From Winogradskyella sp. (lineage in GTDB: Bacteria > Bacteroidota > Bacteroidia > Flavobacteriales > Flavobacteriaceae): 54,532 nucleotides of DNA. Within the stretch, counting starts at the first letter, position 1; every line of letters begins with the position of its first letter. A model generated the notes under the pieces. It was not told the DNA's origin. It searched no databases and worked only from the letters and a program-made list of their open reading frames with translations. The position numbers and the translations under genes are program-made. Shown in pieces: positions 1-8,831 of the stretch. The stretch covers positions 1 through 54,532 of the forward strand of contig JAOEWO010000015.1 in NCBI GenBank assembly GCA_028383925.1. Direction: 5' to 3'.

Positions 1-471
1 GATTTAAAGTTAGAAGTAAAGTACAATAGACCTTCTAAACGCGATCGCGATATATTTGGTGCATTAGTGCCCTATAATAAAGTATGGCGAACTGGAGCAA
101 ACGAAGCTACTACTTTTGAGACTAATACCGATTTATTAATTGAGGGTATGAAACTAGAAAAAGGAAAATACACATTATGGACAGTGCCAATGGCTAACTC
201 ATGGAAAGTAATGTTTAATTCTGAACAATACGAATGGGGTGTCAATGAAAAGATGGAACCAATGTGGAATCCTAATTTTGACGTTGTAGAGGTTGAAGTT
301 CCGATACATAATATAGATACTATTGTAGAGCGTTTTACCATTTCTTTTGATAATAAAACAGGCCACTTAAAATTAAGCATGGCTTGGGATAGTACTGTTA
401 TAGATGTACCAATAGAAATGTATGATGCTAAAAAACTATCTGACTTAAGAAAACGTGGCAAAAAAAAATAA
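1..471 (+). CDS. DUF2911 domain protein, 5' end outside window
   Basis: The reading frame is open from base 1, so the gene begins upstream and only about 156 C-terminal residues are present. The first visible residues read DLKLEVKYNRPSKRDRDIFG followed by LVPYNKVWRTGANEATTF, which I recognise as the signature of the DUF2911 family: secreted or periplasmic Bacteroidota proteins of unknown function. A GTG at 67 could be mistaken for a start, but the conserved family sequence lies before it. The C-terminus is lysine-rich (RKRGKKK). The gene overlaps the next start (455) by 17 bases, suggesting co-transcription. Family recognition is by memory of motifs; no molecular role can be given. Confidence 0.85.
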   Translation, partial: DLKLEVKYNRPSKRDRDIFGALVPYNKVWRTGANEATTFETNTDLLIEGMKLEKGKYTLWTVPMANSWKVMFNSEQYEWGVNEKMEPMWNPNFDVVEVEVPIHNIDTIVERFTISFDNKTGHLKLSMAWDSTVIDVPIEMYDAKKLSDLRKRGKKK

Positions 472-1534
472 ACCATACACCTCTGCTTTGCACGAAAACA
501 AAGGCATTAAACCACCCGAAATGCTCAGTGCAAATTCAGCTAAAACTATAAGAAAAAACCGCCAAAAACAACCGTCTGTAACGGACTTAGTTTCTGGTAT
601 TATTGCTGGTAATATTACGGCGCTTAGCCGTGCAATTACCTTAGTAGAAAGTACAAATACAACGCATACACAAAAAGCAAATGCCATTATAACAGCATGC
701 TTACCTTATGCTAATAAGTCTATTAGAATTGGTATAACTGGTGTGCCTGGTGTTGGTAAAAGTACATTTATTGAAGCTTTTGGTAGTTATTTAACCCAAT
801 TAGACAAAAAGGTAGCTGTTTTAGCTGTTGACCCAAGTAGTAGCCTTAGTAGAGGGAGTATACTTGGCGATAAAACACGTATGGAAGATTTAGTAAAAGA
901 CACTAATGCTTTTATTCGTCCTTCTCCTTCAGGAAGCTCTTTAGGTGGTGTAGCCAGAAAAACACGCGAAACTATAATTTTATGTGAAGCTGCTGGTTTT
1001 AATACTATTATTATTGAAACCGTTGGTGTAGGACAAAGTGAAACTGCCGTGCATAGTATGGTAGATTTCTTTTTACTTTTAAAATTGGCTGGTGCTGGTG
1101 ATGAGCTACAAGGTATTAAACGTGGTATTATAGAAATGGCAGATGCCATTGTTATTAATAAGGCCGATGGCGATAATATAAAAGCTGCAAAAACAGCTAA
1201 ATTAGAATTTAATAGAGCCTTACATTTATACCCTTCTAAAAATTCGGGTTGGTCACCAAAAGTTACGCTTTGTAGTGCTTTAAAACAAGAAGGTATTACA
1301 GACGTATGGCAAATGATTACAGCTTATGTAGACACTACAAATGCATCTCATTACTTTGAAGCCAACCGTAACAGTCAAAATAAGTTTTGGTTGCTACAAA
1401 CTATAGAAGACCGTTTAAAATCTAATTTTTATAATGCTGATAAAGTTAAGGCAGAACTACAAACTCAAATTAAATTGGTTGAAACTGGTAAAACCACACC
1501 TTTTGCTGCTGCAGAGTATTTATTAGCATTATGA
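455..1534 (+). CDS. meaB: MeaB/ArgK-family G3E GTPase, methylmalonyl-CoA mutase chaperone
   Basis: The 359-residue protein carries a P-loop GVPGVGKST at residues 96-104, a VDPSSS segment near 125, an ETVGVGQSE switch region and NKAD as the guanine-specificity motif. This combination is typical of MeaB (human MMAA), which uses GTP to gate B12 loading and protect methylmalonyl-CoA mutase. The first 40 residues are basic and outside the conserved fold. It overlaps the DUF2911 gene by 17 bases and the next small gene by 4 (ATGA), so the three look translationally coupled. No stand-alone mutAB genes are beside it; the only mutase in the window is the fused IcmF at 32.4-35.8 kb, which has its own G domain, so the client of this MeaB probably lies elsewhere. 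Confidence 0.92.
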   Translation: MAKKNKPYTSALHENKGIKPPEMLSANSAKTIRKNRQKQPSVTDLVSGIIAGNITALSRAITLVESTNTTHTQKANAIITACLPYANKSIRIGITGVPGVGKSTFIEAFGSYLTQLDKKVAVLAVDPSSSLSRGSILGDKTRMEDLVKDTNAFIRPSPSGSSLGGVARKTRETIILCEAAGFNTIIIETVGVGQSETAVHSMVDFFLLLKLAGAGDELQGIKRGIIEMADAIVINKADGDNIKAAKTAKLEFNRALHLYPSKNSGWSPKVTLCSALKQEGITDVWQMITAYVDTTNASHYFEANRNSQNKFWLLQTIEDRLKSNFYNADKVKAELQTQIKLVETGKTTPFAAAEYLLAL

Positions 1535-1776
1535 CAAACCAAAAACTCAGCTATGCCGTTATTATGCTGAGTGGCATGTGTCTTATTGCACTGATTATTA
1601 TAGATTATTCAATTTTCTTAGACTACACAAATTCAAACGGAAAAAACAGAGCCCTTTTTGGACTCACACTTATATTAGACTATCAGCATAGGCATTATAT
1701 TGGGTTATTAACTTTAATAGTTTTTGTAATCTCTAGTATTAGTTTAATAAAAAAAACGATTCAACATTACATGTAA
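1531..1776 (+). CDS. small two-span membrane protein, unknown
   Basis: An 81-residue protein whose start overlaps the meaB stop by 4 bases (ATGA), which supports it being real and translated with meaB. It has two hydrophobic segments, roughly residues 8-28 and 56-73, separated by a polar loop with a YQHRHY stretch. I do not recognise a family. A helper role for MeaB is only suggested by the overlap and cannot be claimed from sequence. Confidence 0.6.
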   Translation: MTNQKLSYAVIMLSGMCLIALIIIDYSIFLDYTNSNGKNRALFGLTLILDYQHRHYIGLLTLIVFVISSISLIKKTIQHYM

Positions 1777-1920
1777 CAGCTGTAATATTAGCTTTAATTT
1801 CAGTCCTATTTTCATTTTTTGAAGTATAGCTTTTATTTGTTTAAGTTACAATCAAAGCGTTTTAATGGTCTTATTATATAGTGTTTAATTCTATAACCTT
1901 TCGGTGTCATAAAAAAACAA

Positions 1921-1928
1921 TATTTTTG
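1921..1928 (+). promoter_or_regulatory. -7 promoter box TATTTTTG for the GT2 gene
   Basis: Exact match to the Bacteroidota TAnnTTTG element, 22 bases before the GT2 start codon. It implies that the glycosyltransferase cassette has its own promoter rather than reading through from meaB. No convincing -33 TTG is visible. Confidence 0.55.
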
Positions 1929-1950
1929 TACCGACTAAGCAATCAATCGC

Positions 1951-2670
1951 ATGACATATAAGTTCACTATTATAGTTCCTGTTTATAATGAAGAGGATAA
2001 TTTAGTACGTGTAGAAACCGAACTTTCTAACTATATAAAGACAGCATCTGTTACAACATCTATTTTATTTGTTAATGATGGCTCTACAGATAATAGCCAA
2101 ACACTTATAGAAGAAATTTGTAATCGCAATACAGCTTTTAACTATATTCTATTTAAAGAAAACAGAGGGTTAAGCGCAGCTATAAAAGCAGGCTTTGATA
2201 CTGTAGATTCAGAATTAGTTGGTTATATAGATTCCGATTTGCAAACAGCACCAGCAGATTTTAATATACTTTTAGAACATATAGACACATACGATTTGGT
2301 AACAGGTGTGCGCTCTAACAGAAAAGATTCTTTTGTTAAAAATATGTCTTCTAAAATTGCAAATGGTATAAGACGCGCCTTTACACACGATGGTATGGAT
2401 GATACTGGCTGTCCGCTTAAAGTTATAAAAACGGACTATGCAAAACGCATACCTATGTTTAGAGGTTTGCATCGGTTTTTACCTGCCATGGTAATGTTAC
2501 AAAACGGTAAGGTTATACAAGTAACTGTTCAACATTTTCCGAGAATTGCTGGCACGGCAAAATTTGGACTTTGGAATAGGTTATTAGGTCCACTTATGGA
2601 TTGTTTTGCTTATTTATGGATGAAGAAAAAGTACATTAATTACGAGATTGAGAAGTCGAGTAAAAATTAA
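1951..2670 (+). CDS. GT2 glycosyltransferase (polyprenyl-phosphate sugar transferase type)
   Basis: The 239-residue protein opens with PVYNEEDNL (residues 10-18), followed by VNDGSTDNS (41-49) and the metal-binding DSDLQ (94-98), the standard GT-A features of family 2 enzymes of the dolichol-phosphate mannose synthase/ArnC type. There is no long C-terminal membrane anchor: the end is basic (MKKKYINYEIEKSSKN), so it is probably peripheral. Such enzymes move a sugar from a nucleotide donor to undecaprenyl phosphate at the inner membrane. The LAB_N and ArnT-like genes follow on the same strand, and together the order fits making a lipid-linked sugar and transferring it to an envelope acceptor. 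The sugar is unknown. Confidence 0.85.
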   Translation: MTYKFTIIVPVYNEEDNLVRVETELSNYIKTASVTTSILFVNDGSTDNSQTLIEEICNRNTAFNYILFKENRGLSAAIKAGFDTVDSELVGYIDSDLQTAPADFNILLEHIDTYDLVTGVRSNRKDSFVKNMSSKIANGIRRAFTHDGMDDTGCPLKVIKTDYAKRIPMFRGLHRFLPAMVMLQNGKVIQVTVQHFPRIAGTAKFGLWNRLLGPLMDCFAYLWMKKKYINYEIEKSSKN

Positions 2671-2782
2671 GATCATAACCAAAACTGCCATTTAGAGTAC
2701 CGTCTAGAAACTCTTGAATATTTAAACATCTCGACCACACTAAAAGTAGCAGTATAAAATTTTAAAAACTAAACTCTAATTT

Positions 2783-3406
2783 TTGAAAGACTGGATTATT
2801 TACAGCATCGGATTTTTAGCTCAGATTTTATTTTCGTCGCGGCTTATTATTCAGTGGATCACCTCAGAGAAGCAACGCAAAGTTATTACACCTAGTACCT
2901 TTTGGACACTGAGTTTAATTGCGTCTTTCTTATTATTTATATATGGCTATTTACGTCTCGACTTTGCTATTATGTTAGGCCAAGGCTTAACTTACTTTAT
3001 ATACATACGTAATTTACAATTGCAAGGTCAGTGGCAAAAGTATCCTAAAATAGTACAATACTTGCTCTTCATTGTACCCATCCTAATCGTTATATTTTAC
3101 TACAATAACAATAAAATAGATTTAGAGCTACTGTTTAAAAATGAAGCCATTCCGTTTTGGTTATTAATTCTTGGTATTGTAGCACAAGTTATTTTTACAC
3201 TGCGTTTTGTGTACCAATGGATTCATTCTGAACGTCAAAAAACATCTACTCTACCTATGGGTTTTTGGATATTAAGTCTCATTGGTGCGGTTTTAATTTT
3301 GAGCTATGCCATTATTAGAGAAGACCCAGTGCTCTTTGTTGGGCATTTATTCGGACTCATAATTTACGCCAGAAACGCTTATTTAATTAGAAAAACCAAT
3401 GATTAA
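2783..3406 (+). CDS. tandem LAB_N-domain membrane protein (lipid-A-disaccharide synthase N-terminal-like)
   Basis: The 207 residues consist of two copies of the LAB_N domain. The first is about residues 5-78 (FSSRLIIQWITSEKQ) and the second about residues 125-203 (FTLRFVYQWIHSERQ), each with three membrane segments and the recurrent pattern R..QW..SE.Q....P..FW.LS. LAB_N domains occur fused to LpxB or alone next to ArnT-type transferases, where a lipid-carrier flippase or handling role has been proposed but is not proven. The start is TTG; no ATG precedes the first domain in frame. It overlaps the next gene by 8 bases. Membership is confident, function is inferred from context. Confidence 0.8.
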   Translation: MKDWIIYSIGFLAQILFSSRLIIQWITSEKQRKVITPSTFWTLSLIASFLLFIYGYLRLDFAIMLGQGLTYFIYIRNLQLQGQWQKYPKIVQYLLFIVPILIVIFYYNNNKIDLELLFKNEAIPFWLLILGIVAQVIFTLRFVYQWIHSERQKTSTLPMGFWILSLIGAVLILSYAIIREDPVLFVGHLFGLIIYARNAYLIRKTND

Positions 3407-5096
3407 GCTTATAGAAAAATATCCTATTTTAAGTCTTTTACTCTTTGTAACCCTAATGTTAGGCTTTACTGTAGACGCTATACCTGTGAGTATAATGGAA
3501 GCGCGTAATTTTATTTCGGCTAGAGAAATGCTTACAGATAATAATTGGATTTTAACCACCATGAATGGTGAAGCCCGTTATCAAAAACCACCATTACCAA
3601 CTTGGATAACGGCACTTTTTGGCTCTGTTTTTGGCATTAAATCTGTACTCGCTTTACGTTGGCCTGCCCTACTCTTTTTAGCAAGTATTGGTGTATCTAC
3701 ATATCTATTGTCGTTAAAATTACAGCTTACTAAATCTCACAGTATAATAAACGGTTTTATCGTTATCACTTCATTTTATGTTATCGGTATTACTATTGAA
3801 GCGCCTTGGGATATTTACACACACGGCTTTATGCTTATGGCATTATACCAATTGTTTCTGCTCTTTGATAAAGCAAAAACACCGATTTTACACAGCTTAC
3901 TTTTTGTGCTTTTTTTAGCAGGTTCTGTCTTATCAAAAGGCCCAGTATCGCTTTATGTTTTGTTTTTACCTTTTATAATTTCTTATGGCATAGCTTTTAA
4001 ACTTAAAGGCGGAACACTTCATTTTCTTAAATTAATAAGTCTTTTAGTTTTTGGACTTGTTTTAGGTGGTTGGTGGTATTTACATGTACGTATTGCAGAT
4101 CCTGAAACTTTTACTGCTATTGCAGAACGTGAAACTTCTAATTGGAGCAGTTATAACGTAAGGCCTTTTTATTACTACTGGAGTTTCTTTATACAAAGTG
4201 GTTTATGGACTATCCCGGCTCTAATAAGCTTACTTTATCCGTATTTAAAAACGAGAGTTTCAAATTTAAAAGCGTATCGTTTTAGTCTTTTATGGACTAT
4301 GTGTGCTGTGATTCTTCTTTCTATTATTCCTGAAAAAAAATCGCGTTACTTAATGCCTGTTTTAATTCCATTGGCTATAAATATTGGTTTTTATATTGAC
4401 TATTTAATTCGCGAATTCAAAAATACAACCTCTAAAAAAGAAACGTTTCCTGTTTATTTTCAATTTGGCTTAATAGCAACAATAGCGTCTTTATTTTGGG
4501 CTATCTCGTTTTTTTCTGAAGCTATTTTAACAGGTTATATATTAGTTAGGTTTATTATAACGGCACTTGTATTATTAAGCATTGGTGTTTTTATATTTAA
4601 GAATCTAAAACAAAAGCAAATTAAAAACGTGTTTTATTTAGTGGTTGGTTTTATGATGAGTTTGGGCTTAGTTGCCTTACCAATATCTAAAGTACATACC
4701 CAACCAGACTACAAACCTGCATCACAAATAAAGCTGCAAAATCTTCAGGTTATTGGGTTAGGTTATGATAACTATTTACCACTTTATAGCTTAGATTACA
4801 TTGCTCCCGAAGTGATTTATAATTACGGAGATAAAATACCTTCAATAACTACAAGCGCTGGTTACGTGCTTCCCAAAGAAAAGACATTTTGTTTATTAGC
4901 CACTAAGGTAAACCCTGAGACTATAGAAGCATTGTCTAATTTATATACTATTGAGTTTTTAGAAACTTATGATTTAAATACCGCTTTTAAAGACGCTAGA
5001 GCCTACAAAAGCAGACTGGTTAATCAGCTTTATATGCTTAAAATAAAAAAAGCTAAACCTTTACATACGCTGGGTAAAAATGGTGGTGAGTTGTAA
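3399..5096 (+). CDS. ArnT/PMT-like lipid-linked glycosyltransferase
   Basis: A 565-residue polytopic membrane protein with around a dozen hydrophobic helices over its first 440 residues and a soluble periplasmic C-terminal part. Near the N-terminus it has EARNFISAREML, then NGEARYQKPPLPTWI, the first periplasmic loop signature of GT83/ArnT and PMT_2 transferases, which move a sugar from undecaprenyl phosphate to lipid A or another envelope acceptor. The start overlaps the LAB_N gene by 8 bases, indicating one operon with it and the GT2 gene. Whether the acceptor is lipid A, a protein or a glycan cannot be read from the sequence, so I do not use the symbol arnT. Confidence 0.85.
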   Translation: MIKLIEKYPILSLLLFVTLMLGFTVDAIPVSIMEARNFISAREMLTDNNWILTTMNGEARYQKPPLPTWITALFGSVFGIKSVLALRWPALLFLASIGVSTYLLSLKLQLTKSHSIINGFIVITSFYVIGITIEAPWDIYTHGFMLMALYQLFLLFDKAKTPILHSLLFVLFLAGSVLSKGPVSLYVLFLPFIISYGIAFKLKGGTLHFLKLISLLVFGLVLGGWWYLHVRIADPETFTAIAERETSNWSSYNVRPFYYYWSFFIQSGLWTIPALISLLYPYLKTRVSNLKAYRFSLLWTMCAVILLSIIPEKKSRYLMPVLIPLAINIGFYIDYLIREFKNTTSKKETFPVYFQFGLIATIASLFWAISFFSEAILTGYILVRFIITALVLLSIGVFIFKNLKQKQIKNVFYLVVGFMMSLGLVALPISKVHTQPDYKPASQIKLQNLQVIGLGYDNYLPLYSLDYIAPEVIYNYGDKIPSITTSAGYVLPKEKTFCLLATKVNPETIEALSNLYTIEFLETYDLNTAFKDARAYKSRLVNQLYMLKIKKAKPLHTLGKNGGEL

Positions 5097-5104
5097 ATAG
5101 AACT

Positions 5105-5686
5105 TTAAATTTTAGCGTCAGCCACAAAACGATTTAAAAGATACGCATTGAGCTTGTAGAAACCAAAACCTGCGAGTGCACCAAAAGTCATTCCGCAAAT
5201 AATATCTATAGGATAATGCACACCTACATAAATACGACTATAGGCAACAATAAAACTCCATAATAAGAGTAAATATATTAGGTTTTTAAAGTAAGGTCTT
5301 AAAACCAGACCGCCAAAAACAGCTGCTGCCATTGAGTTAGACGAATGGCCCGAAAAGAAACCATAACGTCCGCAACGTTCTGCTATGTAGCGCATACCTT
5401 CCTCTTTTAAACTATCTAAACGGCAAGGACGTGGCCTCATAAAACCATGCTTAAAAGCGTTAGTAATTTGGTCTGTAAACGTAATCATTGCAGCTATCAC
5501 TAAAACCATTATTAAAAGTGATTTTAAGCCATATTTTTTATAAATTAGAAATAAAAGTATAGCGTATAGTGGCACAAACGTAAACTCGTGTGTAATGATA
5601 AGCCATAGATTATCCCAAGTAGGAGTCCCTAGCTTATTAAGGTATAAAAAGAGTTCTGTATCTAATTCTAAAAGTTGTTCTAACAT
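5105..5686 (-). CDS. PAP2-family membrane phosphatase
   Basis: All three parts of the phosphatidic acid phosphatase signature are present in the 193 residues: K79 with RPRP at 84-87, SGH at 112-114, and SR (150-151) with H157 and D161. There are five to six membrane segments. Members dephosphorylate undecaprenyl pyrophosphate, phosphatidyl lipids or lipid A phosphates at the periplasmic face. The gene is convergent with the ArnT-like gene (8 bases apart) and shares a TAATG stop/start overlap with the small acidic protein upstream. The neighbourhood suggests an envelope lipid substrate, but the exact one is unknown. Confidence 0.88.
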   Translation of the reverse strand: MLEQLLELDTELFLYLNKLGTPTWDNLWLIITHEFTFVPLYAILLFLIYKKYGLKSLLIMVLVIAAMITFTDQITNAFKHGFMRPRPCRLDSLKEEGMRYIAERCGRYGFFSGHSSNSMAAAVFGGLVLRPYFKNLIYLLLLWSFIVAYSRIYVGVHYPIDIICGMTFGALAGFGFYKLNAYLLNRFVADAKI

Positions 5687-5913
5687 TAGTCGTCGTAACG
5701 TTCTACTTCTCTATCGTAAAAGTCTGTAGCTTGTTGAATGTAGTTTTCTGTTTCAGTCTCTAATTCTTTTTCATCGTGCTGATCAAATTCTTCAAACCAT
5801 TCTACTTCATCATTTTCTAAATTAATAATAAATCTAGGAAACTCTGTATGAATAATATAAATAGCATCAGGATGATCAGTATTATCTCCTAAAATGAACT
5901 TTGGTAATTCCAT
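5686..5913 (-). CDS. small acidic conserved-type hypothetical protein
   Basis: A 75-residue, strongly acidic soluble protein (repeated E and D, including ENDEVEWFEEFDQHDEKE), with no membrane segment or signal peptide. Its stop overlaps the start of the PAP2 gene by one base (TAATG), so the two are almost certainly co-transcribed and coupled. Proteins like it occur in flavobacteria as uncharacterised small genes; I cannot assign a function. Confidence 0.7.
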   Translation of the reverse strand: MELPKFILGDNTDHPDAIYIIHTEFPRFIINLENDEVEWFEEFDQHDEKELETETENYIQQATDFYDREVERYDD

Positions 5914-6044
5914 TCTTTAAGTTATAAATTTGTAAGTTCTTTAAGGCCCTAAAATTATAAGTCCTTAAAGTTTTCTTAATGTTGCAACAAAAATACTAAA
6001 TCCTATTGAGTAAAAAAGTTATAAGTACGTATATAATCTATTGG

Positions 6045-6145
6045 TCTGTTCCGCTGATTTGCGAGCTTCGAGCAAATTGTATCGAGACTCATTTTACTTT
6101 CAAGAATTTTTCTATACACTACCCTTTTGGCGTGGTACTCTACGT
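6045..6145. repeat. possible decayed intergenic repeat
   Basis: The 245-base gap between the small acidic gene and the MATE gene has no ORF. Part of it (cgagcaaattgtatcgaga, then a tctatacac stretch) resembles dispersed intergenic repeat sequence I recall from flavobacterial genomes, and 6058-6076 has 5-base inverted arms (TTTGC/GCAAA). The rest of the gap is AT-rich with nothing recognised. A genome-wide copy count would decide. Confidence 0.3.
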
Positions 6146-6158
6146 GTCTTTTTAAAAA

Positions 6159-7538
6159 TTATTTAATTGCTTTAGAAATCAGTTTCTTAGTTAAATAATT
6201 AAACCTCATATACAATAAAACAGCTGCTACTGTTAGCCCGGCAAGTAATCCCAACCAAATACCAAGACTACCATAGGCCTCTTCTTTACCTAAAAAATAA
6301 CTAATAGGAAACCCAATTATCCAATACGAAATAAAGGTAATAACGGTAGGGATCTTTACATCTTGTAAACCTCGTAATGCCCCAAGTGTAATTACTTGTA
6401 GGCTATCACTTATCTGAAAAACAGCAGCAGCCAGCAATAACGTTGCTGCAATTTTAACCACTTCAGCAGTATCTACAGCATTATTTGGGTCGTCTAAATC
6501 TACATACAAATCTGGTAGCATGGTATTAAAAATAACAAAGACTAACGCAAATACAACAGCAAAGACAAAGCCAACTAAAAAGATAGATTCCGCAATACGT
6601 TTTAGAGCTTTAAAGTCTTTTAGTCCTTTTTGGTTACCCACTCTAATCATAGCAGCAACACTTAGCCCCATAGCCACCATAAATGTCATAGATGATAAGT
6701 TTAATGCAATTTGATTTGCTGCCTGTGCATTTGCACCCAAAGTACCACTTAACCATATTGCAGATGTAAAAATACCGACTTCAAAAAACATTTGAAGCGC
6801 ACTTGGCAAACCTAAATTAGTTAGTTTTTGAAGCGCTTGTTTTTTTAACTTAAAGAATTTTATTTGGGTAACGTAAGCTTTAGATTTTTCGCGCTTTGCG
6901 AGTAGCCACCATAAGTAAAACAACATTACAAAACGCGATACTAACGTACCTACAGCTGCACCAACAATGCCCATTTCTGGGAACCCAAATTTTCCAAAAA
7001 TTAATATATAATTGATGATAACATTTAAAACATTAGCAACAATAGTCGCGTACATTGGGTATTTGGTTAAAGATAAACCATCGCTAAATTGCTTAAATGC
7101 CTGAAAGATAATTAATGGCACCAACGAAAAAGCGACCAAGTCTAAATACGGAACCGCTAACTGCACCACCTCCTCGGGCTGATCCATAACATACATTAAT
7201 GGTTTTGCAAAAAGTAGCATTAAGAACAACACCAAACCTAGTACAGTACAAAGAAAAAAGCCGTGCTTAAAAACAGATTTTCCTTTTGCAAAATCTTGTT
7301 CTGAGTCTGCCTCTGCAACCAAAGGTGTAATGGCTGTAGAAAAACCAATACCAATAGACATGGCAATAAAAATAAAACTATTACCCAAAGAGACAGCTGC
7401 TAATTCTGCAGCACCCAGTTGCCCAACCATTACATTATCTACAAAGCTGACAAACGTGTGCCCTAACATGCCTAAAATTACTGGAGATGCTAGTTTTAGA
7501 TTGTATCTAAATTCTTTTGTGTAATCATTTAAAACCAT
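6159..7538 (-). CDS. MATE-family multidrug/Na+ efflux transporter
   Basis: A 459-residue protein with 12 predicted membrane helices in two related halves. The first half begins LASPVILGMLGHTFVSFVDN, with a VDNVMVGQLG motif, the hallmark of NorM-type MATE transporters that expel cationic drugs in exchange for Na+ or H+. Length matches the family (440-480). It stands alone: 245 bases from the next gene downstream. The only ATG consistent with the conserved N-terminus is at 7538, just 5 bases after a perfect -7 box, so the mRNA may be leaderless. Confidence 0.92.
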   Translation of the reverse strand: MVLNDYTKEFRYNLKLASPVILGMLGHTFVSFVDNVMVGQLGAAELAAVSLGNSFIFIAMSIGIGFSTAITPLVAEADSEQDFAKGKSVFKHGFFLCTVLGLVLFLMLLFAKPLMYVMDQPEEVVQLAVPYLDLVAFSLVPLIIFQAFKQFSDGLSLTKYPMYATIVANVLNVIINYILIFGKFGFPEMGIVGAAVGTLVSRFVMLFYLWWLLAKREKSKAYVTQIKFFKLKKQALQKLTNLGLPSALQMFFEVGIFTSAIWLSGTLGANAQAANQIALNLSSMTFMVAMGLSVAAMIRVGNQKGLKDFKALKRIAESIFLVGFVFAVVFALVFVIFNTMLPDLYVDLDDPNNAVDTAEVVKIAATLLLAAAVFQISDSLQVITLGALRGLQDVKIPTVITFISYWIIGFPISYFLGKEEAYGSLGIWLGLLAGLTVAAVLLYMRFNYLTKKLISKAIK

Positions 7539-7542
7539 AGCA

Positions 7543-7550
7543 CAAAAGTA
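7543..7550 (-). promoter_or_regulatory. -7 promoter box TACTTTTG for the MATE gene
   Basis: Exact TAnnTTTG match on the minus strand ending 4 bases before the MATE start codon. If used, transcription would begin at or within a base or two of the ATG. Confidence 0.45.
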
Positions 7551-7676
7551 GCAGTTTTGCTTTTAGTAATTTTAATAAAAAGTGATTTTAATAAGCCGTT
7601 ATTTTTAACCAAATACAAAATAACTTACACTATAAAAACGCTTTAATAATCTTTAAAATTATATGGTTTAATGTAT

Positions 7677-8519
7677 TTAAAACTTGTGGTACATACCAAC
7701 ATTTAGAGCGACTTGTTGCGCTACATTATTACCAAAAAAAGCACCACCAAAACTGGCTGTTGCACCAATTTTATTAGTAATTTCACCAATAGCCTTTAGT
7801 CCAAAAACGCCATAGTCTTGGTCGTTTACGTAGAGTGCAGTCAAGGTATTTTCTATTGGTAATATGATATCTCCATTTTCGAGAGATTTAACAATATCGA
7901 CAAAACCAGCAAACCATATACGATTGGTCACTTTATAGCCTACTTCGCCTCCAATTTTAAAATTAGAGCTGTAACCATTAGTTCTAATATTAGCACCAAT
8001 AAATGCTTGTAGGTAAGTTTTATTAAAACTCCTACCTGCTAAAAAAAGAGGTGTAAACGTATAGGCGTCGTAACCTGTTCTAATTCCAGAAATAGAATTA
8101 TAAGTACTTGTATTGGCTTCAACAGAAAACTGACCCGTAAATAACCAATCATTATTATAAAAATTATGTTTAATACCAATCTCTAAATTACCCAATGCCG
8201 TTTCCGTAAAGTCTTGAGAGCAATCACCTCCACAATCTATACGTGGATCTTCAAAATTATTAATTGAAATTACCTTTACAGGCAGATTTACAATTAAACT
8301 CGTTTGGTTTGTTAAGCCGTATTCACCGTACAATTGAATAGTATTATCTGTAATATCGCCAAACGTACTATAATTAGGGTCACCAAATATGTCTGTATAG
8401 CTTGCTATTGTTGTAAATGAAAGTTGTGTATAAAAGCTTCCTTTTTCTTGTGTCCATGGACTTTGTGCAGATGCAAAAAAACCACTACATAGCGCTAAAA
8501 TTGTAAAACTATTTTTCAT
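7677..8519 (-). CDS. secreted outer-membrane beta-barrel-type protein, unknown
   Basis: The 280 residues start with a signal peptide (MKNSFTILALCSGFFASAQS, cleavage likely after ASA). The rest is rich in alternating polar/hydrophobic strands with aromatic residues and ends in F (GMYHKF), as expected for an outer-membrane barrel. One acidic cysteine-containing loop (RIDCGGDCSQD) could hold a disulfide. I do not recognise a transporter family. It is a single gene, with 312 bases free of genes before it. Confidence 0.65.
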   Translation of the reverse strand: MKNSFTILALCSGFFASAQSPWTQEKGSFYTQLSFTTIASYTDIFGDPNYSTFGDITDNTIQLYGEYGLTNQTSLIVNLPVKVISINNFEDPRIDCGGDCSQDFTETALGNLEIGIKHNFYNNDWLFTGQFSVEANTSTYNSISGIRTGYDAYTFTPLFLAGRSFNKTYLQAFIGANIRTNGYSSNFKIGGEVGYKVTNRIWFAGFVDIVKSLENGDIILPIENTLTALYVNDQDYGVFGLKAIGEITNKIGATASFGGAFFGNNVAQQVALNVGMYHKF

Positions 8520-8831
8520 GAGTTGACGTGTTATGAGTCTCTTAGTCGTGAAAAATTTTGAAACTTATATTTAATTTTGGTGTTGTAGTAAGTTTTATGC
8601 AGTCAACTAATGCCATTAGGAAGTTTTAAACTAAAACCTTAATAATATAAAAAAACACTCCTTAAAACTCAAAAAGTCAAGTCCTTTATAATCCTTATTA
8701 AACTTAATCATTCTTCAGTTTCTTTCTTTGAATTTATTAATTCAATTAACTACGATTGGTATATTTAAATTTTTCACAATAAATAGTGTCATGAAATAAC
8801 TATACTTCAATTTAAAAAAATACAGCAAAAA
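8520..8831. other. 312-base intergenic gap, nothing recognised
   Basis: AT-rich spacer upstream of both neighbouring minus-strand products, with no plausible ORF, tRNA-like fold or strong hairpin that I can see. It probably contains the promoter of the barrel-protein gene, but no exact TAnnTTTG box is near its start. Confidence 0.5.

Noticed and set aside
72..476. 134-residue minus-strand frame opposite DUF2911
   Set aside because: Mirror of a recognised family on the plus strand; no family motifs of its own.
787..1149. minus-strand frame opposite meaB
   Set aside because: Shadow frame of a gene with clear GTPase motifs.
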